DNA of 64,000 bases from Dirofilaria immitis (Eukaryota > Nematoda > Chromadorea > Rhabditida > Onchocercidae), in the NCBI GenBank assembly GCA_024305405.1, contig JAKNDB010000105.1, forward strand, positions 2,727,501-2,791,500. The letters are read 5' to 3'. The first letter of the stretch is position 1; every line of letters starts with the position of its first letter. The notes beneath the pieces were generated by a model. It was given only the letters and a program-made list of their open reading frames with translations. It was not told the DNA's origin and made no database searches. Shown here one piece after another: positions 27,220 through 39,600 of this stretch. Position numbers and translations under genes: made by a program.

Positions 27220-28913
27220 TTATTTTTTAAAAAATATTTCATAATACACTGTATACATTGTTGAAGCTTTCTTTCTGTGTGAATGAGATTTCAATACGAA
27301 ACACTCTTCTTCTTTCCTTCTTTCAGTTGCATTCTAAACCATCACGCAACTGATAATTTTGGAAAATCGGTCTTGGAAGAAATCGCTTGAAAAACGGACT
27401 CGCTTCCTCGAGATTTTTTAAATTGTTGGGAAATTGATTCATGTTAATGATATTTTATATATGCACAATACAAAAAAGTACTTGAGTTTAGTCAGATTTA
27501 CGATTAAGAAAATTCCGATTTAGTTTCATCCTTGACTCGTAGCAATCTAATAAAACTCTAAGATTAAGACCATAAATGTTAAAAGCATTCTAGAGTAAAT
27601 GATGCAAAAATTTCTTAAATCATGATTTTTATATTCAAGATTAGTTTTATAATGCAAAAATGTTCAACTTCTAAGATTACTTCAAAAAGACATATCATTA
27701 TACAGAAAAAAGAAATTTCAGGTTCTGGAACAATTTTAAAACCATGAGTATTAGAGTACTAATTATTTATTTCAGAGGAGTTCAAGAGAGTATTTTAGTT
27801 AACAAGATCTATCCTACTTTTTTCTATAATTTCTCAATTTGAGCATCTAAATGGTACGCAAACAGTGGACAGATGATATATGAACATTAAATGTATATGT
27901 TAAATGAAATATATGAGCATATATTTCCTGATGTACAAAAAATTGGGTAATATAAAGATAATTTCAAAGCATTCTAAAGATAAAAAAGCAAAAAAAAACT
28001 AAATTCAATTTTTGGAGATAATTTCATTTGCTATGTCAACTGAAAAGTGTTTTGATCATTAATTTTGCTAGATATTTATTTCACTGATTATACATTGACA
28101 GTTTATCATACGTCTCCTTAAAATACACATTATTGTTTTCATTCTCGCTTTCTAGTAATTATCATGCGCCTCTTCTAGTCTGCTATTCCATCTGCATCAG
28201 CAGAAGGAGCGATCAGCATAAAAACGAATAAAAAATGATTTTACATGAAGCATGTTGACCATTTTAGAAAGTACATGCTTGCATCAACTCATTTTGAAAT
28301 GTTAGTGAAATTATTTCAATGTGTTTATTCACAAATTAGAAGTTATGAACAAATTTTGACCAGAAAATGCATTTAACAAACATGGAATCCATTGAACAAA
28401 GTATATTTTAAATGTCTTTTTTTTTTCAAGCCACTGCGAATAAAATAAGAGATTAGAATAAGTAACACTAGGACCAATATAGTCTTAGATATCAATAAAA
28501 CCAAAACATACTATGATACACCAGGAGCTTAGTAAAATTCTAGGCATTCAAAAAATCAAGTGACAAAGAAGGCCTGTAAATTTCAACTTTCTTCGCGAAT
28601 ATTAATACTTGATTTACAGTAGTTTTGTCCAGTCTGCAGATTATAAAAAGCCACTTCACACAAAGCTGTCACAATTAAGTGTAATAAAAAGATGTACTGA
28701 TTCGAAAAATTGTACTCATAACATTACGACAGATAATCAATCAGAGTAGCCGTCGACCACGAATAAGTAAGTGAATAACAAGTTGATATACAGATGCCAA
28801 ACTTAACTTTTAGAACTGCTATGATAATAATGGAATACGAATGGCAAGACCATTTAGATTTTAACAATGCGTGTTGTTGATCGTTCAAAATGTTGAGAAA
28901 ACTGGTCATAGCA
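27220..28913. other. convergent 3' flank, no gene seen
   Basis: Lies between the stop of pbs-5 (+) and the stop of the Myb-like gene (-). AATAAA occurs near 27548 and could be the pbs-5 polyadenylation signal, though such hexamers are common here. Otherwise AT-rich and without supported exons. Confidence 0.5.
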
Positions 28914-31900
28914 CTAAAAATTTTTTCTCTCTATGAAATTTTTTCTCTCTATGCTTGGTTTTTTATTCTTTTGTTTCGCTAATAGAACAACGTCCACAAC
29001 GCTACATTTCGACTCTTGAGCTGACCGTACTGGCTCCTTTAGCTTTGATGCAATTAAATTCATGCGAAAGGTTCTTGTTTCCTCTTTCCTTGCCGGTTTG
29101 ATTTGCTTCTTTGCTCTTTTTTCCTTTTTGAGCTGGAACTTCGGCGAAACAATAGAACCAATATCATAATCTAACAGTCTTATCTTTTCGGTTGTTCCAG
29201 TAACTCGTCCAGAATAATTTGTGCAGTTTGCCGTCTCCTCCTCTTCAGTATAATTTTTATTCATTGTTTCCGCTTCATTAAATTTACAATAAAAACCGCT
29301 TTTGCTATTTTTCATTTCTTGCATTTTCTGAAATTTTCTCATAATCTTTTGGTATTTCTTGCTCAGCTTCACTTTTCGCTCATCTTCTAGAATAAGGATC
29401 ATTTTCTCAATTAATCTTTGCAGTGCATCTAATTTTTCATCCTTATCCATTATTTTTCTTAATTTCTTAGTAAATTTCCGTTGTTGTTGTTCATCAAGTA
29501 ATAGAATGCGAGATTCGATAAGATTTTTTAATTTTTCGGTGAAGTATTCAGCACAAACATCAAAGGAGATTGATTCTTCATTTCTTGCGAGTTTTTGGTT
29601 ATTTATGTTGTTCACTTCTAGATCATTAATATATGATATAACATCTCCCTGTGTATCTTTATAAGCCCTGTCAGATATTCCGGAATGAGGAACTTGATTA
29701 TTAACATCGACTTTCATAATAGTATCACTACCGTTAACCAGAACATTTTCGCATTTTTTCTCAGTTTTTGCGAAACAAGTTCTCCCATATATTTCCTATT
29801 GTAATGCCATTTCGTGACGCTTCCATCCAAACATTTTAAATACTCGATAAGAACAGCAATCCAGTCTGAAAATTGGTTGAAATATTCACTTCAGGCGAAA
29901 TGATTTCGGTCAGTGGTCTATTTTATGTTCACTATATACTATTTCTAATTTTTACAAAAGAGTAATTCCGTTCAAAAAAAAGCTTACCAGCACAACTAAT
30001 ATCTTTAAGATTTGCCACCCTCGTAGTATTTTTAAAATTGGAGATATGAATGCAAAACATTCTTTTTAGAAATTCACCTTCAGTTAAACCGCCCGTATAA
30101 TAACCAATTAAATTTTCTTCCTCGATTCTAGAATATAAGTTTCTTAGGTAATAGGTAGGATAGTACTAGCATACACAATCTCTATAGCTATCCATCATTC
30201 CCTAAACGATACTCAAATTGAAAGAATTGATTATGGTTGAGATTTCCTATGATAAAAAATTCGAATACTTATTAACACACATTTCGGATTCTGTGACTAA
30301 GCTTTTATAAATGAAAAGCAATATTACACAAAGAATGACAGCTCGTGCTTGTGTAAATATCAAATAGGCAATTAAAGAAAATCTTCACAATCAGTGTTCG
30401 TAGTTAAAGACTATTGCTGACGTCGCATTAAACCAATAAACATAAGTGAAACTCATACCTCTTCTGTAATTGTTTAATATCAAGATGACTAATAAACATA
30501 GGTTTTTGTTCCAAAAATAGATTTAGAGCACGTTTATATTCGTCTACACTTATTAGAGGAAGTCGTGGCATGCAAACATTTGTGGCCTTTTCTGTATCTC
30601 CATCAAATCTTTTGCAGGCTGCACGCAATCTTTCGACCTCTTTCAACCTATGATGAAAATGAAAATCCGTATCTTCAAAAGCTAATAACTACCCCGCCAC
30701 TTGACAGTAACATAACGTCAATCGGAATATGTCAAATTTTAATGAAATTCCTCAAGCTCAATCGTGCTATAAGAATGTAAGCACGCTTTCGTTTGTATCA
30801 TAATGATGTAAATAGTAATTACTAAAATAAGAGTCTAGCGAAGAACAAAATCTAACATCTAGGTGCAAACATTTTAACATTTTAAAAAAGCATGGTTTAG
30901 AAGGAAAAGATCTGACAGCTTTAATTCAAAAAAATCTTTTCAAAAAGATGGCATTACAAGGAAATTATTAAGGAACAAAAAGTAATACCACAATTTCTTG
31001 ATTACAGGGACAGGATGCAAGATCTTCCAAGTAAGTGAAAGCCAGGGCAAATAAGACATAGCTTTTTCTTGATTTCGTACTAATGCGAAATCAGCCACAT
31101 TCCATTTCTGCTTTTCTGGCAGCATCTCTTCTAATTCGAAAGGACAATTTTTGGGCTGCAACCATTTGGTCACGAAACCTTCAAAAACTAAAAAATTATT
31201 CTTTTCTTCAAAAAGCGATAATGCTAATTAAAAGAAAAACCAATATATGAGGTTCACACTTGAAGAAGAAATAATCAAACGCGAAATTACAATTACAAAC
31301 ATTTACTCATAACTGATCTAAGAAAAAGAATGGTGGTGCATAAAATATGCAAGTGACAAATCTGATAAATTTTAATAATCAAAAAATATGAAAAATCGCT
31401 GCATCTCCATTACTGTAATGTTTACGCAAAAACAACAAAAATGTCATACCATAAAGTGTTTGACGTGTACTATCAGACAATTCAATGTCACAATTGTCAA
31501 AATCACATGGTTTTTCTGTTCTCCTTCTCAACAGATTAATTCGATAGTCTACCTCAGCCTTTGGTCGTTGTAAGCGAATACTTATAGCCCGAGATGCCCA
31601 ACCATCAGCATATAATTTCTCAAACTGTTTTTCTAGTTCATCGTTCCATTGCCTTTGTATGAAAAATAAATATTTCTGCGAGAAAAGTAAAGAGATTTCT
31701 TAAAAACGAAATAATTTGGGGAAACTCTCAAATACATTTATGAAAACATATTTTATTTGAATGTGATATTGAAATTCGATCCAAAACTACATCACTTTAA
31801 TTGTTCAACTCAATATAATCCGAAATTAGGTTGCAAAATATTGAAGGATTGACTTTAAAAAAGACATGAGATCCTTATTTTGCTTATCTCCAAAGCATTA

Positions 31901-32990
31901 ATATATATGTCTCATCAATAGCTGGAAAAGAATAGCTCAGTAAATAAAAACAGAATAAACACCTGTCCTTTTCACCTGGATGATATACAACTAACATCCT
32001 GTTGATGACCTGTTTCCCGTTCGATCACTGAATTCTTTACCTAAGAAACCGATGACAAATCAAAATCAAGAATCGCATCTATTAATATGAGCATTAAGCG
32101 CAATATTAAAAACTTTACTCCGTTATTGCTTTTCAGTGAGAAGAAACTATCTACAGGATCAACAGTACTAAGTTCATGGAATATTTTAACTAAAACAGAA
32201 ATAAAATCATAATATAAAGAAACTTGTTTCATTATTATATAAAGAACCACTTACACATTGCCGGAACAAAATTTGTTTTGTCCTGAAACGCTAACAAATT
32301 AATCCGTTCGTCTCGACTCATCTCTTTGCTGTAGCCACCTGCAAATTCATAAGCTCGATTGCGATCTATATTATTTGCTGTTGCGTATTGTTTCCAGTTC
32401 TAAAAAAAATTTAATCATTTCCTAAAGATATTCCAAATGTTAAATAAGAAACGTTCTCAAATAAATAGCACCAGAATTGTAGTATATCAGAATGATAACA
32501 TAATCAGACACGAAAAGAAATATCTCAAATACGGCTTTTAAAAATTAATAAAATATCAAAGAAAAGACCGAACTCTTTTAAGCCGCTTATTTTCTTCATT
32601 TGAAAACTGACCAATTTTCAGTTCGATCCCTAAAAAAATGCTTAAAATTTTAGTGCCGCCAGATGGAAGAAACGTCAGAAAAAGAAAACTATGCATGTGG
32701 GAGATACGAGAATATCAACACCGCCGCTCCTCAACATGTAATCGATTCAACATCGAGTCAAAAATCATTAATTTGAACAATCGATCATCCAAAAATTTTC
32801 TGCGCTTTGCACCATCAATAAAAATGATCTAAAAAGAAAACGAACCACATTGCTTGATCCGTTGCAGATGAATTGGTTTTAGGGTATATCTTCTCAAATG
32901 ATAGAAGGGAATGCCTTCTTTGGTCAACACACCAGTCGATGGCAAAAGCGTCATTCCACGACGAGAATGACACTCATCATCAGAACACAT
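28914..32990 (-). CDS. Myb/SANT-like protein with Lys-rich C-terminus
   Basis: Nine exons, listed 5' to 3' on the minus strand: 32990-32846, 32629-32574, 32399-32255, 32189-32119, 31675-31450, 31187-31006, 30647-30459, 30061-29988, 29865-28914; about 680 residues. Phases agree at every junction except exon 6/7, where a base or a small exon is missing. Two regions suggest Myb/SANT DNA binding: GQFSNEENKRLKRNWKQYA followed by KTNFVPAMFKIF, and QWNDELEKQFEKLYADGW with SRAISIRLQRPKAEVDYRIN. The first resembles the start of TTF-I/Reb1-type Myb regions (weak, from memory). The C-terminal 270 residues are Lys/Glu-rich with coiled-coil character (EQQQRKFTKKLRKIMDKDEK). The last exon needs one extra base at the T6 run 29754-29759 to join its two halves. 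An acceptor-like ATTTCAG lies 22 bases upstream of the ATG. Divergent from fib-1. Confidence 0.6.
28918..28953 (-). repeat. 18-bp tandem duplication at the 3' coding end
   Basis: Two exact copies of AAATTTTTTCTCTCTATG (plus strand), at 28918 and 28936. They encode the repeated terminal motif IERKNF of the Myb-like protein. Confidence 0.9.
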
Positions 32991-33012
32991 TCTCGCAATT
33001 CCCGAGAATCTG

Positions 33013-33886
33013 CTGAAATATTCGATATTTATTCCCTATTGTAACTTCTTATTCTTTTCTCTTCGACTGTCATACACTGTTCATAACATAATTAATCAGA
33101 AATAAAAATAGCATTGAAATTGGAAGACAACAAGGATTGAAAAAGTTGCAAGGGAAAATACAATATTGGATCATAAAGAGAGAGAGAGTAAGTAAAAATC
33201 ATATATTTTAAGATGAATCTTTGCTAATAGGGAAATGATTGTTGTTCAAGAGGAAGTTACAAGAAATAAGAGTAACCCGAAAAAATAGTATAAGATTTTG
33301 AGAAAACGTGAAAGGCGGAGAAATAGCGAATTTTCCTCTGACAGAGTAGCAAACCATGCCATCATTGCCGAATAAATTAATCGAAGTAATGCAATTGGGG
33401 CATAATGAAATATGATATTTGTGTTAGGAGTTTAGGTAGGGAGGAAGACGAGGGTAATTGTAGTTTTCTTATTTCATGCTGAGATATTTGTAGGGATTCT
33501 TTGGCACCACTCCTGAGAATGCCGCCTTATGTCGAAGGTGATCGCTTCTATTGTGCTTTATGGTGCTTTAAGTACCAAGGAATAAGCTTTATAGGCTTTG
33601 CTGCTGTTTTCATCTTACCGTAATTTGGAAATCCTTTGACTTGATTATATACAATTCTCTATCAATGCTCATTCTCTTTACTTTTTCTTTCCTGTCTTTA
33701 CTTTCAATGAGCGCTATTTCCCAACTATTTAGATCTTGTTCTATCATAAAACTTTCCTTTCTTTACAAGATGTTTTCTTATATATACGGTATTCTCGTTT
33801 TCCGTTTTCCGTATATGCGGTATTCTCGTTGCTTCATTTTTGAGTCGAAAATTCCCAAAATTTCTTTATTTTCAGATACTAAAGCA
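33013..33886. promoter_or_regulatory. shared upstream region of Myb-like gene and fib-1
   Basis: About 0.9 kb between two divergent start codons. It contains a short GA run (33179-33192) and several polypyrimidine stretches. Bidirectional promoter function is inferred from the head-to-head layout only. Confidence 0.35.
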
Positions 33887-36646
33887 ATGGGATATCCAGC
33901 TCATATGCCGAGAGGGGCGCAAGCACAAGTAAATTTTTTTCGCATTCAATGAGCCATTCATTCGAACAACGGCGGACTTACTGTTGAATTTTTCTGGTTT
34001 TTGATTGCTACATATTTCATGTTAATCTTTATTTACTCAGTATTTTCAGATGGGGTTGCTTTTCGAGGTTCTCCGAGAGGTGGTGGCTTTCGAGGGTTAT
34101 CAAGAGGTGGATTTCGTGGATCACCTCGAGGAGGAGGTTACAGTTTTCTTTATCTTCTTTTTTTTTCAACTAAGATCTTAAATATTTTCACATTCATGAG
34201 GTCATGAAGATAATTGTGATTGTGGTATGTGAAATATTGCCAAGTTTCAGGTCGAGGTGGTTTTGGTGACAAAAATGGCTTTGGAAGAGGGGTTATGGTG
34301 ACAGAAGAAGTAGCGGTGGTGGAAGAGGTTTCCGTGGTGGTGGTGGAAGTGACACTCGCGGAAGGTTTGTTTACTTCCCTTAAAATTTTTTTGATTTTAT
34401 CATAATGAGAGTAAATTATTTGTAAAACTGATTAAATGTAAAATTTTTGCTTTCTTTCTATCGGTTTGTGAGTTCTTACGGTGCTAATAACATTATTTCT
34501 TAAATTCTATCATTCCTTTATTTATAGTGGGAGAGGACGGTCACCGCGTAGTCGTGGAGGTTTTCGAGGAGGAGGACGAAGTGGAGGAATGCGGGGTGGT
34601 AAAAGGGTCATCATCGAACCACATCGACATGAAGGTTAATTTCATTTGTTTTTATCTTCATTTTTTATTTTTGTTCAATTCCTATTATACGCAATGCAGA
34701 ATGTACAGTTTTTCATTAAATTTTATTTTGAAATAAAATATTCCTTTTGTCTAGAATTTGGTCATTTATAATGCTTCACTGATTACAATGTTTTTATCAT
34801 TTTTTTCTTAATTCTTCGTTTTTGCTATTTCATTTGAGGAGTAAGTACTTTCATTACGGAAATGTGAATTTATTTTTGAAATGAGACAATATTATTATCG
34901 AATCGCCACATTCACTTTTCATATTTTTTCAAATGCAGGTGTTTTTATCATAAAAGGCAGAGAGGATGCACTTGGTACTCGGAACTTAGTTGTGGGTGAA
35001 TCAGTATATGGTGAAAAAAGAGTATCTGTTGAAAATGATGATAATGAAAAGGTTGAATACCGAATTTGGAATCCTTTTCGATCGAAACTGGCAGCTTCAA
35101 TACTTGGTGGTTTAGGAGATATACATATCAAACCGGGATCGAAACTTCTTTATTTGGGCGCTGCGTCGGGCACTACTGTTTCTCACTGTTCTGATATTGT
35201 TGGTCCTGTAAGTTGCTATTTGCAGTCCTTTCTATGATTCGAATTATTATTTTAGATAACTTATCGGATTTATCAGAATTCTATTTCAGGATGGTTTGAT
35301 TTATGCAGTGGAATTTTCTCATAGATCTGGGCGAGATTTACTAAATATAGCGAAAAAAGGCCAAATATCATTCCCATTGTAGATGATGCTCGTCACCCTC
35401 AAAAATACAGGATGCTTGTTGGTATGTAATGTATTTACGTCGATCTTATGTTTTTTTATATTTTATTCCTTTTTCCTTGGTTTTATTTAGAGTATTAGTT
35501 AAAATTTATTATAGGTGTGGTGGACACGATATTTTCGGATGTAGCTCAGCCTGATCAAGCGAGAATTGTTGCTATAAATGCCCATCATTTTTTGAAGAAT
35601 GGTGGTCATGCTGTAATTTCGATTAAGGTTTGTTTATTGTTTTTTTTTCTGTGTGTGTGTGTGTGTGTATGTGTTTTTATTAGTTTATTTATTTATGATT
35701 TACGAAATATTCTGGCACATAAGAGCATTGCATTTTAAAATTCGATCGACATGCTTCAGTTGTTCGAAATCATAATTACTTTTTTGCATTTTAATGTATT
35801 TGTTTTCCTCTCTTATTTCATTCCACTGATTGCTAAAGCAGTGGAGAAACTATAGAAGTCTAAGACGAAACTCGAACTAATTTACTCGCTATAAATCCAG
35901 TCATTTGCTGAATGCTTACTACTGAATTCAGAACCTCAATGTGAACTATTCTCCTTTTTAGAGAAGTGTGAATATGCTTTTTGAATGTTTCAATTAAGTT
36001 TTAGCTTTCTGTGGTATTAGAATGATTGACATCAAACAACTTGAAAATGAAAGTGAGATTTGTATTTAAAAAAAAGAAGTAGAACTAAACAGCTTTCCCG
36101 GAAAATCATCAATTGGGAACTAAATACTTTTAGTATATTTCCAAGACAGGACATCTAATTTTCGGAATCATGGACACAAACTTCCGTAAAAAGTTGCACA
36201 TTGGTGCAAAACATCCATTAGAAAGATGGCTTCAAATATATCTCAATAGAGTTAAAACAGTGAGGAAACAAACATTATTTTGCTCAATAGCTGTGTTCGA
36301 CAGCGTTATTTTTGACAGAGTTTTTCTAATTTCCTGGAAATTATTCTTTTCAATTGTCTTTTAATAAATCTGGAATTTTTTTGCTATTGAGAAATGAGTC
36401 AGCCATTCTGTGGCATTTTATATACATTATATGTATTTCCAGCTCTTACTAATCAGAAACACATTAATAATTTTTATTTAGGCCAATTGTATTGACTCCA
36501 CTGCAGCACCGGAAGCAGTGTTTGCTGGTGAAGTGAATAAATTGAAAGAGGAAAAGTTTAAACCACGTGAACAAGTAACGCTGGAACCATATGAAAGAGA
36601 TCATGCAGTCGTAGTTGCTGAGTACCGTCCACTGAAAAAAGGCTAA
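33887..36646 (+). CDS. fib-1: fibrillarin, rRNA 2'-O-methyltransferase
   Basis: Nucleolar methyltransferase of box C/D snoRNPs, which 2'-O-methylates rRNA using S-adenosylmethionine. Exons: 33887-33928, 34050-34136, 34251-34364, 34528-34634, 34939-35207, 35290-35421, 35515-35627, 36482-36646; about 343 residues once shifts are allowed for. The N-terminal Gly/Arg domain ([27 protein letters not shown]) spans exons 2-4. The catalytic domain has [22 protein letters not shown], the SAM-binding [59 protein letters not shown] and [16 protein letters not shown]. Three single-base shifts sit at homopolymers: G4 at 33914-33917, G4 at 34289-34292 and A6 at 35353-35358. In each case the flanking sequence is textbook fibrillarin in the other frame. 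A splice-acceptor-like TTTTCAG ends 11 bases before the ATG. Exon 1 is the least certain part. Confidence 0.95.
35650..35673. repeat. (GT)n microsatellite in fib-1 intron 7
   Basis: GT dinucleotide run of about ten units followed by an interrupted ATGTG, just inside the intron after the donor at 35628. Confidence 0.9.
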
Positions 36647-39600
36647 TATGAAATTTATGCATTGTTTGTATGTCATTGCTAAATTTTGTTTTCAATTTTA
36701 TATTTCTTACACTGAATTTAAAACGAAATTTATTAAAATGAATAGAAATTTAAATATAAAACAACCAGTCATCCTCTTTTGTCTTTTTTTAAATTCATCG
36801 AAATATTGATCATCCTAAATGAATAAATTTTTTTCTGATGTTTGAACAAATTTAAGTTTCTCAAAATAAGATCAGAAGATTTGTTTCATGTTTTTGTTTT
36901 CAGTTATGAAAATATTATGAATGTTTCGCCTGCTGATGAATTTGATAAAGTTTTTTAAATCCGTTATTTGATTGTAGGCATATCATATGGAGTTTCCTTT
37001 CCAACAGAGCACAGCAGAGATTGAAAAATGTACCATTCCTGATAGACTAATTTTTACAAATAATTGTAAAATTCCATTTAGTAATATATAAAATTACGGA
37101 TTGGCAAATTATTTGAAAAGTAGTATTATTCCAGAATATTAGCTTCAACCTATAATACCATCGGTAGTTAGAAAAGCAATTATTTGCCGGCGTAATACAA
37201 ATTATTGCGCCAATAATTAGATTAATCAAATAAGCAATGGATACATCCAGCCTATTCATGTGTTTCTTGCTGCAGAAATATGAAATTTTATTAGCAATGA
37301 CTATGAAGTACTCTATATTGTGAGGTGCATTCGTTTTTTCCTCGTTTCAACAATGTATAAGCAAGCTTATTTCCCTCGTTAAAACTCCTAAAATTTAAAT
37401 TAAGATTTAAGATTTTGATGTAATAACTCTCGAGTCATTTAATTAGAAGGTATGTCTTGTTTTTTGTCGAGCAGGGTTTTGGAAGATAAGTATCTAACAT
37501 AATGAAATAAGAAAAATTGGTTCATTAAATCCTTTAAATTTAAATATTTTGCATTTATGAATGATCCTGAGATATTTCGAGCATTTTTCACTACTTAAAG
37601 CACGTTTCGGTGGTTTTAACGAGTGATTTAGAGAATAGTACCATCGCAATGATGAAAGTGCATTCATAATGTATTTTAAACCACATTTTCCATCTTCATC
37701 AATTAGTTTTGGTTGTGCTTAGGAAACAAATAAATTTGATTTATTTATGCCTTTCATTAAATTTTATTTTATTTTCAAACCGATATTTATCAGATAACAG
37801 GGTGAATATAATTTAATCGTTATCAAAAGTTTGGAACAAAAGAAGTGAAAAGAAATTCGAGTACTTGAAGATTTAAATCAGTCAAAATTGTTTTTGATTT
37901 GAAAATTATCTTCGTTTTCTGGGCGGATGATTCAAGGAATGATGAAATTTGAGGGACTCAAGACGAAATGAAAGAAACACATGACGATTAGACGATGAAA
38001 ATTCTTTCATTGGAAATGAGATGAAAAAAAGTAATTTTGAGTTTTTGAAATGAATCTATGTTGCTGTAAGTGCTAAAACTATTTTTTTCTTTTTTTTTTT
38101 AATTAGAAGAATAGGAAAGCATTTTATAATGAAAAGCTGGATGAAAAAAGTAATGAAATCGGACGTTCTACTTCAGTTTCATAAAAATATAATATGATAC
38201 TACGTTTAATGATTTAATATTTCCTGCAGAGTTTAATCAAATACTATAATATCAGGACTGTATTATTTGTTGATATGTTCAGAAAAGTTCGGAAAATGTC
38301 CTCTTTAAGACTAATTATTGGATTCAATAGACGTTCAATGTCAGTAATCTATATATTCTAATCTAATAGGGTATTGATGAAATTTATAATATATATAGAA
38401 CTAAAATGTGATGTTTTCAAAGTGATTTATAATAAGCTTTTGTTTGAATTGCCAAATCAGCGAATCAGATAATCATCAATAACGCAGGTTAAGAAGTATT
38501 ATTGTTCTATGAACGGAAGCGGAAAGGATTAGACCGTTTGGTAAAGAAATAAATTATTTTAATATTTTAAAATGCGACGATTCAAAAGTTTTTATTAGTA
38601 TCCCGTTTAAACTTATAATCTAACTCAAAATTCCTATTTTTCTTCCATCTTTACTTTGTGTATTATCCTTTAACCAGTTGTTTTATTCTTGTGGTCGGAT
38701 AACTCTCCTTCACTTGGCATTGTGGTTAAAAGTGAACTTTTGTTTGTACTGGAAAATCCTAGGACTGTCTTTGTGCGGTATTGTAACAGTGAAGAATCAC
38801 AGCTTATAGTTGAGATTTTTCTTTTCTAGAAAGCCTTGTGTATAGCTAAGCTTTATAATGTTTAAAAAAAAAAGAATTCTTTATATCGATATTTCTTATG
38901 TCTTTATTTATATCATCTATGAAATTTAAAAACTCCAACCAAAACCGATACATTTTCGGAATTTTTTGAAAATGGCGAAAAAAAGTAATTTGAATTATTT
39001 ATTTTACTGAAGCAAATTCAATCCCTTCAAGATACACAATCCCTTGAAGATTCAATAGGAAAATTTTGAATTGAAAAATCATTCAATAATTTTTACTACT
39101 TTATCTTCATTTTTGTTTCTTATAATGTCCTTTTAGGTTCGCCTGACGAACTTATATATGTAAAGTTCAAATTAATCTGACCTTCTGCGCATTGAATTCT
39201 TGGATTTTTATTTCTTGTTTGATTTCAACCTATCCATCATTAGCAAAATATAAAAATATCATAAATTTTAGCAAATTTATGATAACGCAAAACAAAAGTG
39301 GTGATGGCTTGTTGCTGACAGCTTCTGAAGTTTTAGACTAAACAACGAAATAAGATAAAATTCTATCTATAAACATAGTATGGAAATTAGCCGATGAAAA
39401 GGGGACGAGTGAGGAAGAGAACGAAGGAATTGTTGATTGTGTTTTTGAAATTACTGTGCTCTATTTTGTTGAGAAATTGAAATGATTTTTCAGGCACATA
39501 AATAAATACTTCTCATCATTTAACAGCTGCAGTGCATGAATATAATTCGTACTATTCTAATCACATCATTCATCAGAATTATTCATTTTATTTCATTATT

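Noticed and set aside
29359..29664. Plus-strand open frame of 101 codons
   Set aside because: It is the antisense shadow of the Lys/Glu-rich last exon of the Myb-like gene.
35628..36481. A box C/D snoRNA inside the longest fibrillarin intron
   Set aside because: I looked for a C box (RTGATGA) paired with a D box (CTGA) at suitable spacing and did not find a convincing pair.
33887..36646. Fibrillarin as a pseudogene or as a programmed-frameshift gene
   Set aside because: All three shifts sit at homopolymers, the flanking protein is fully conserved in type, splice sites are intact, and the same kind of shift affects unrelated neighbours, which points to sequence error.
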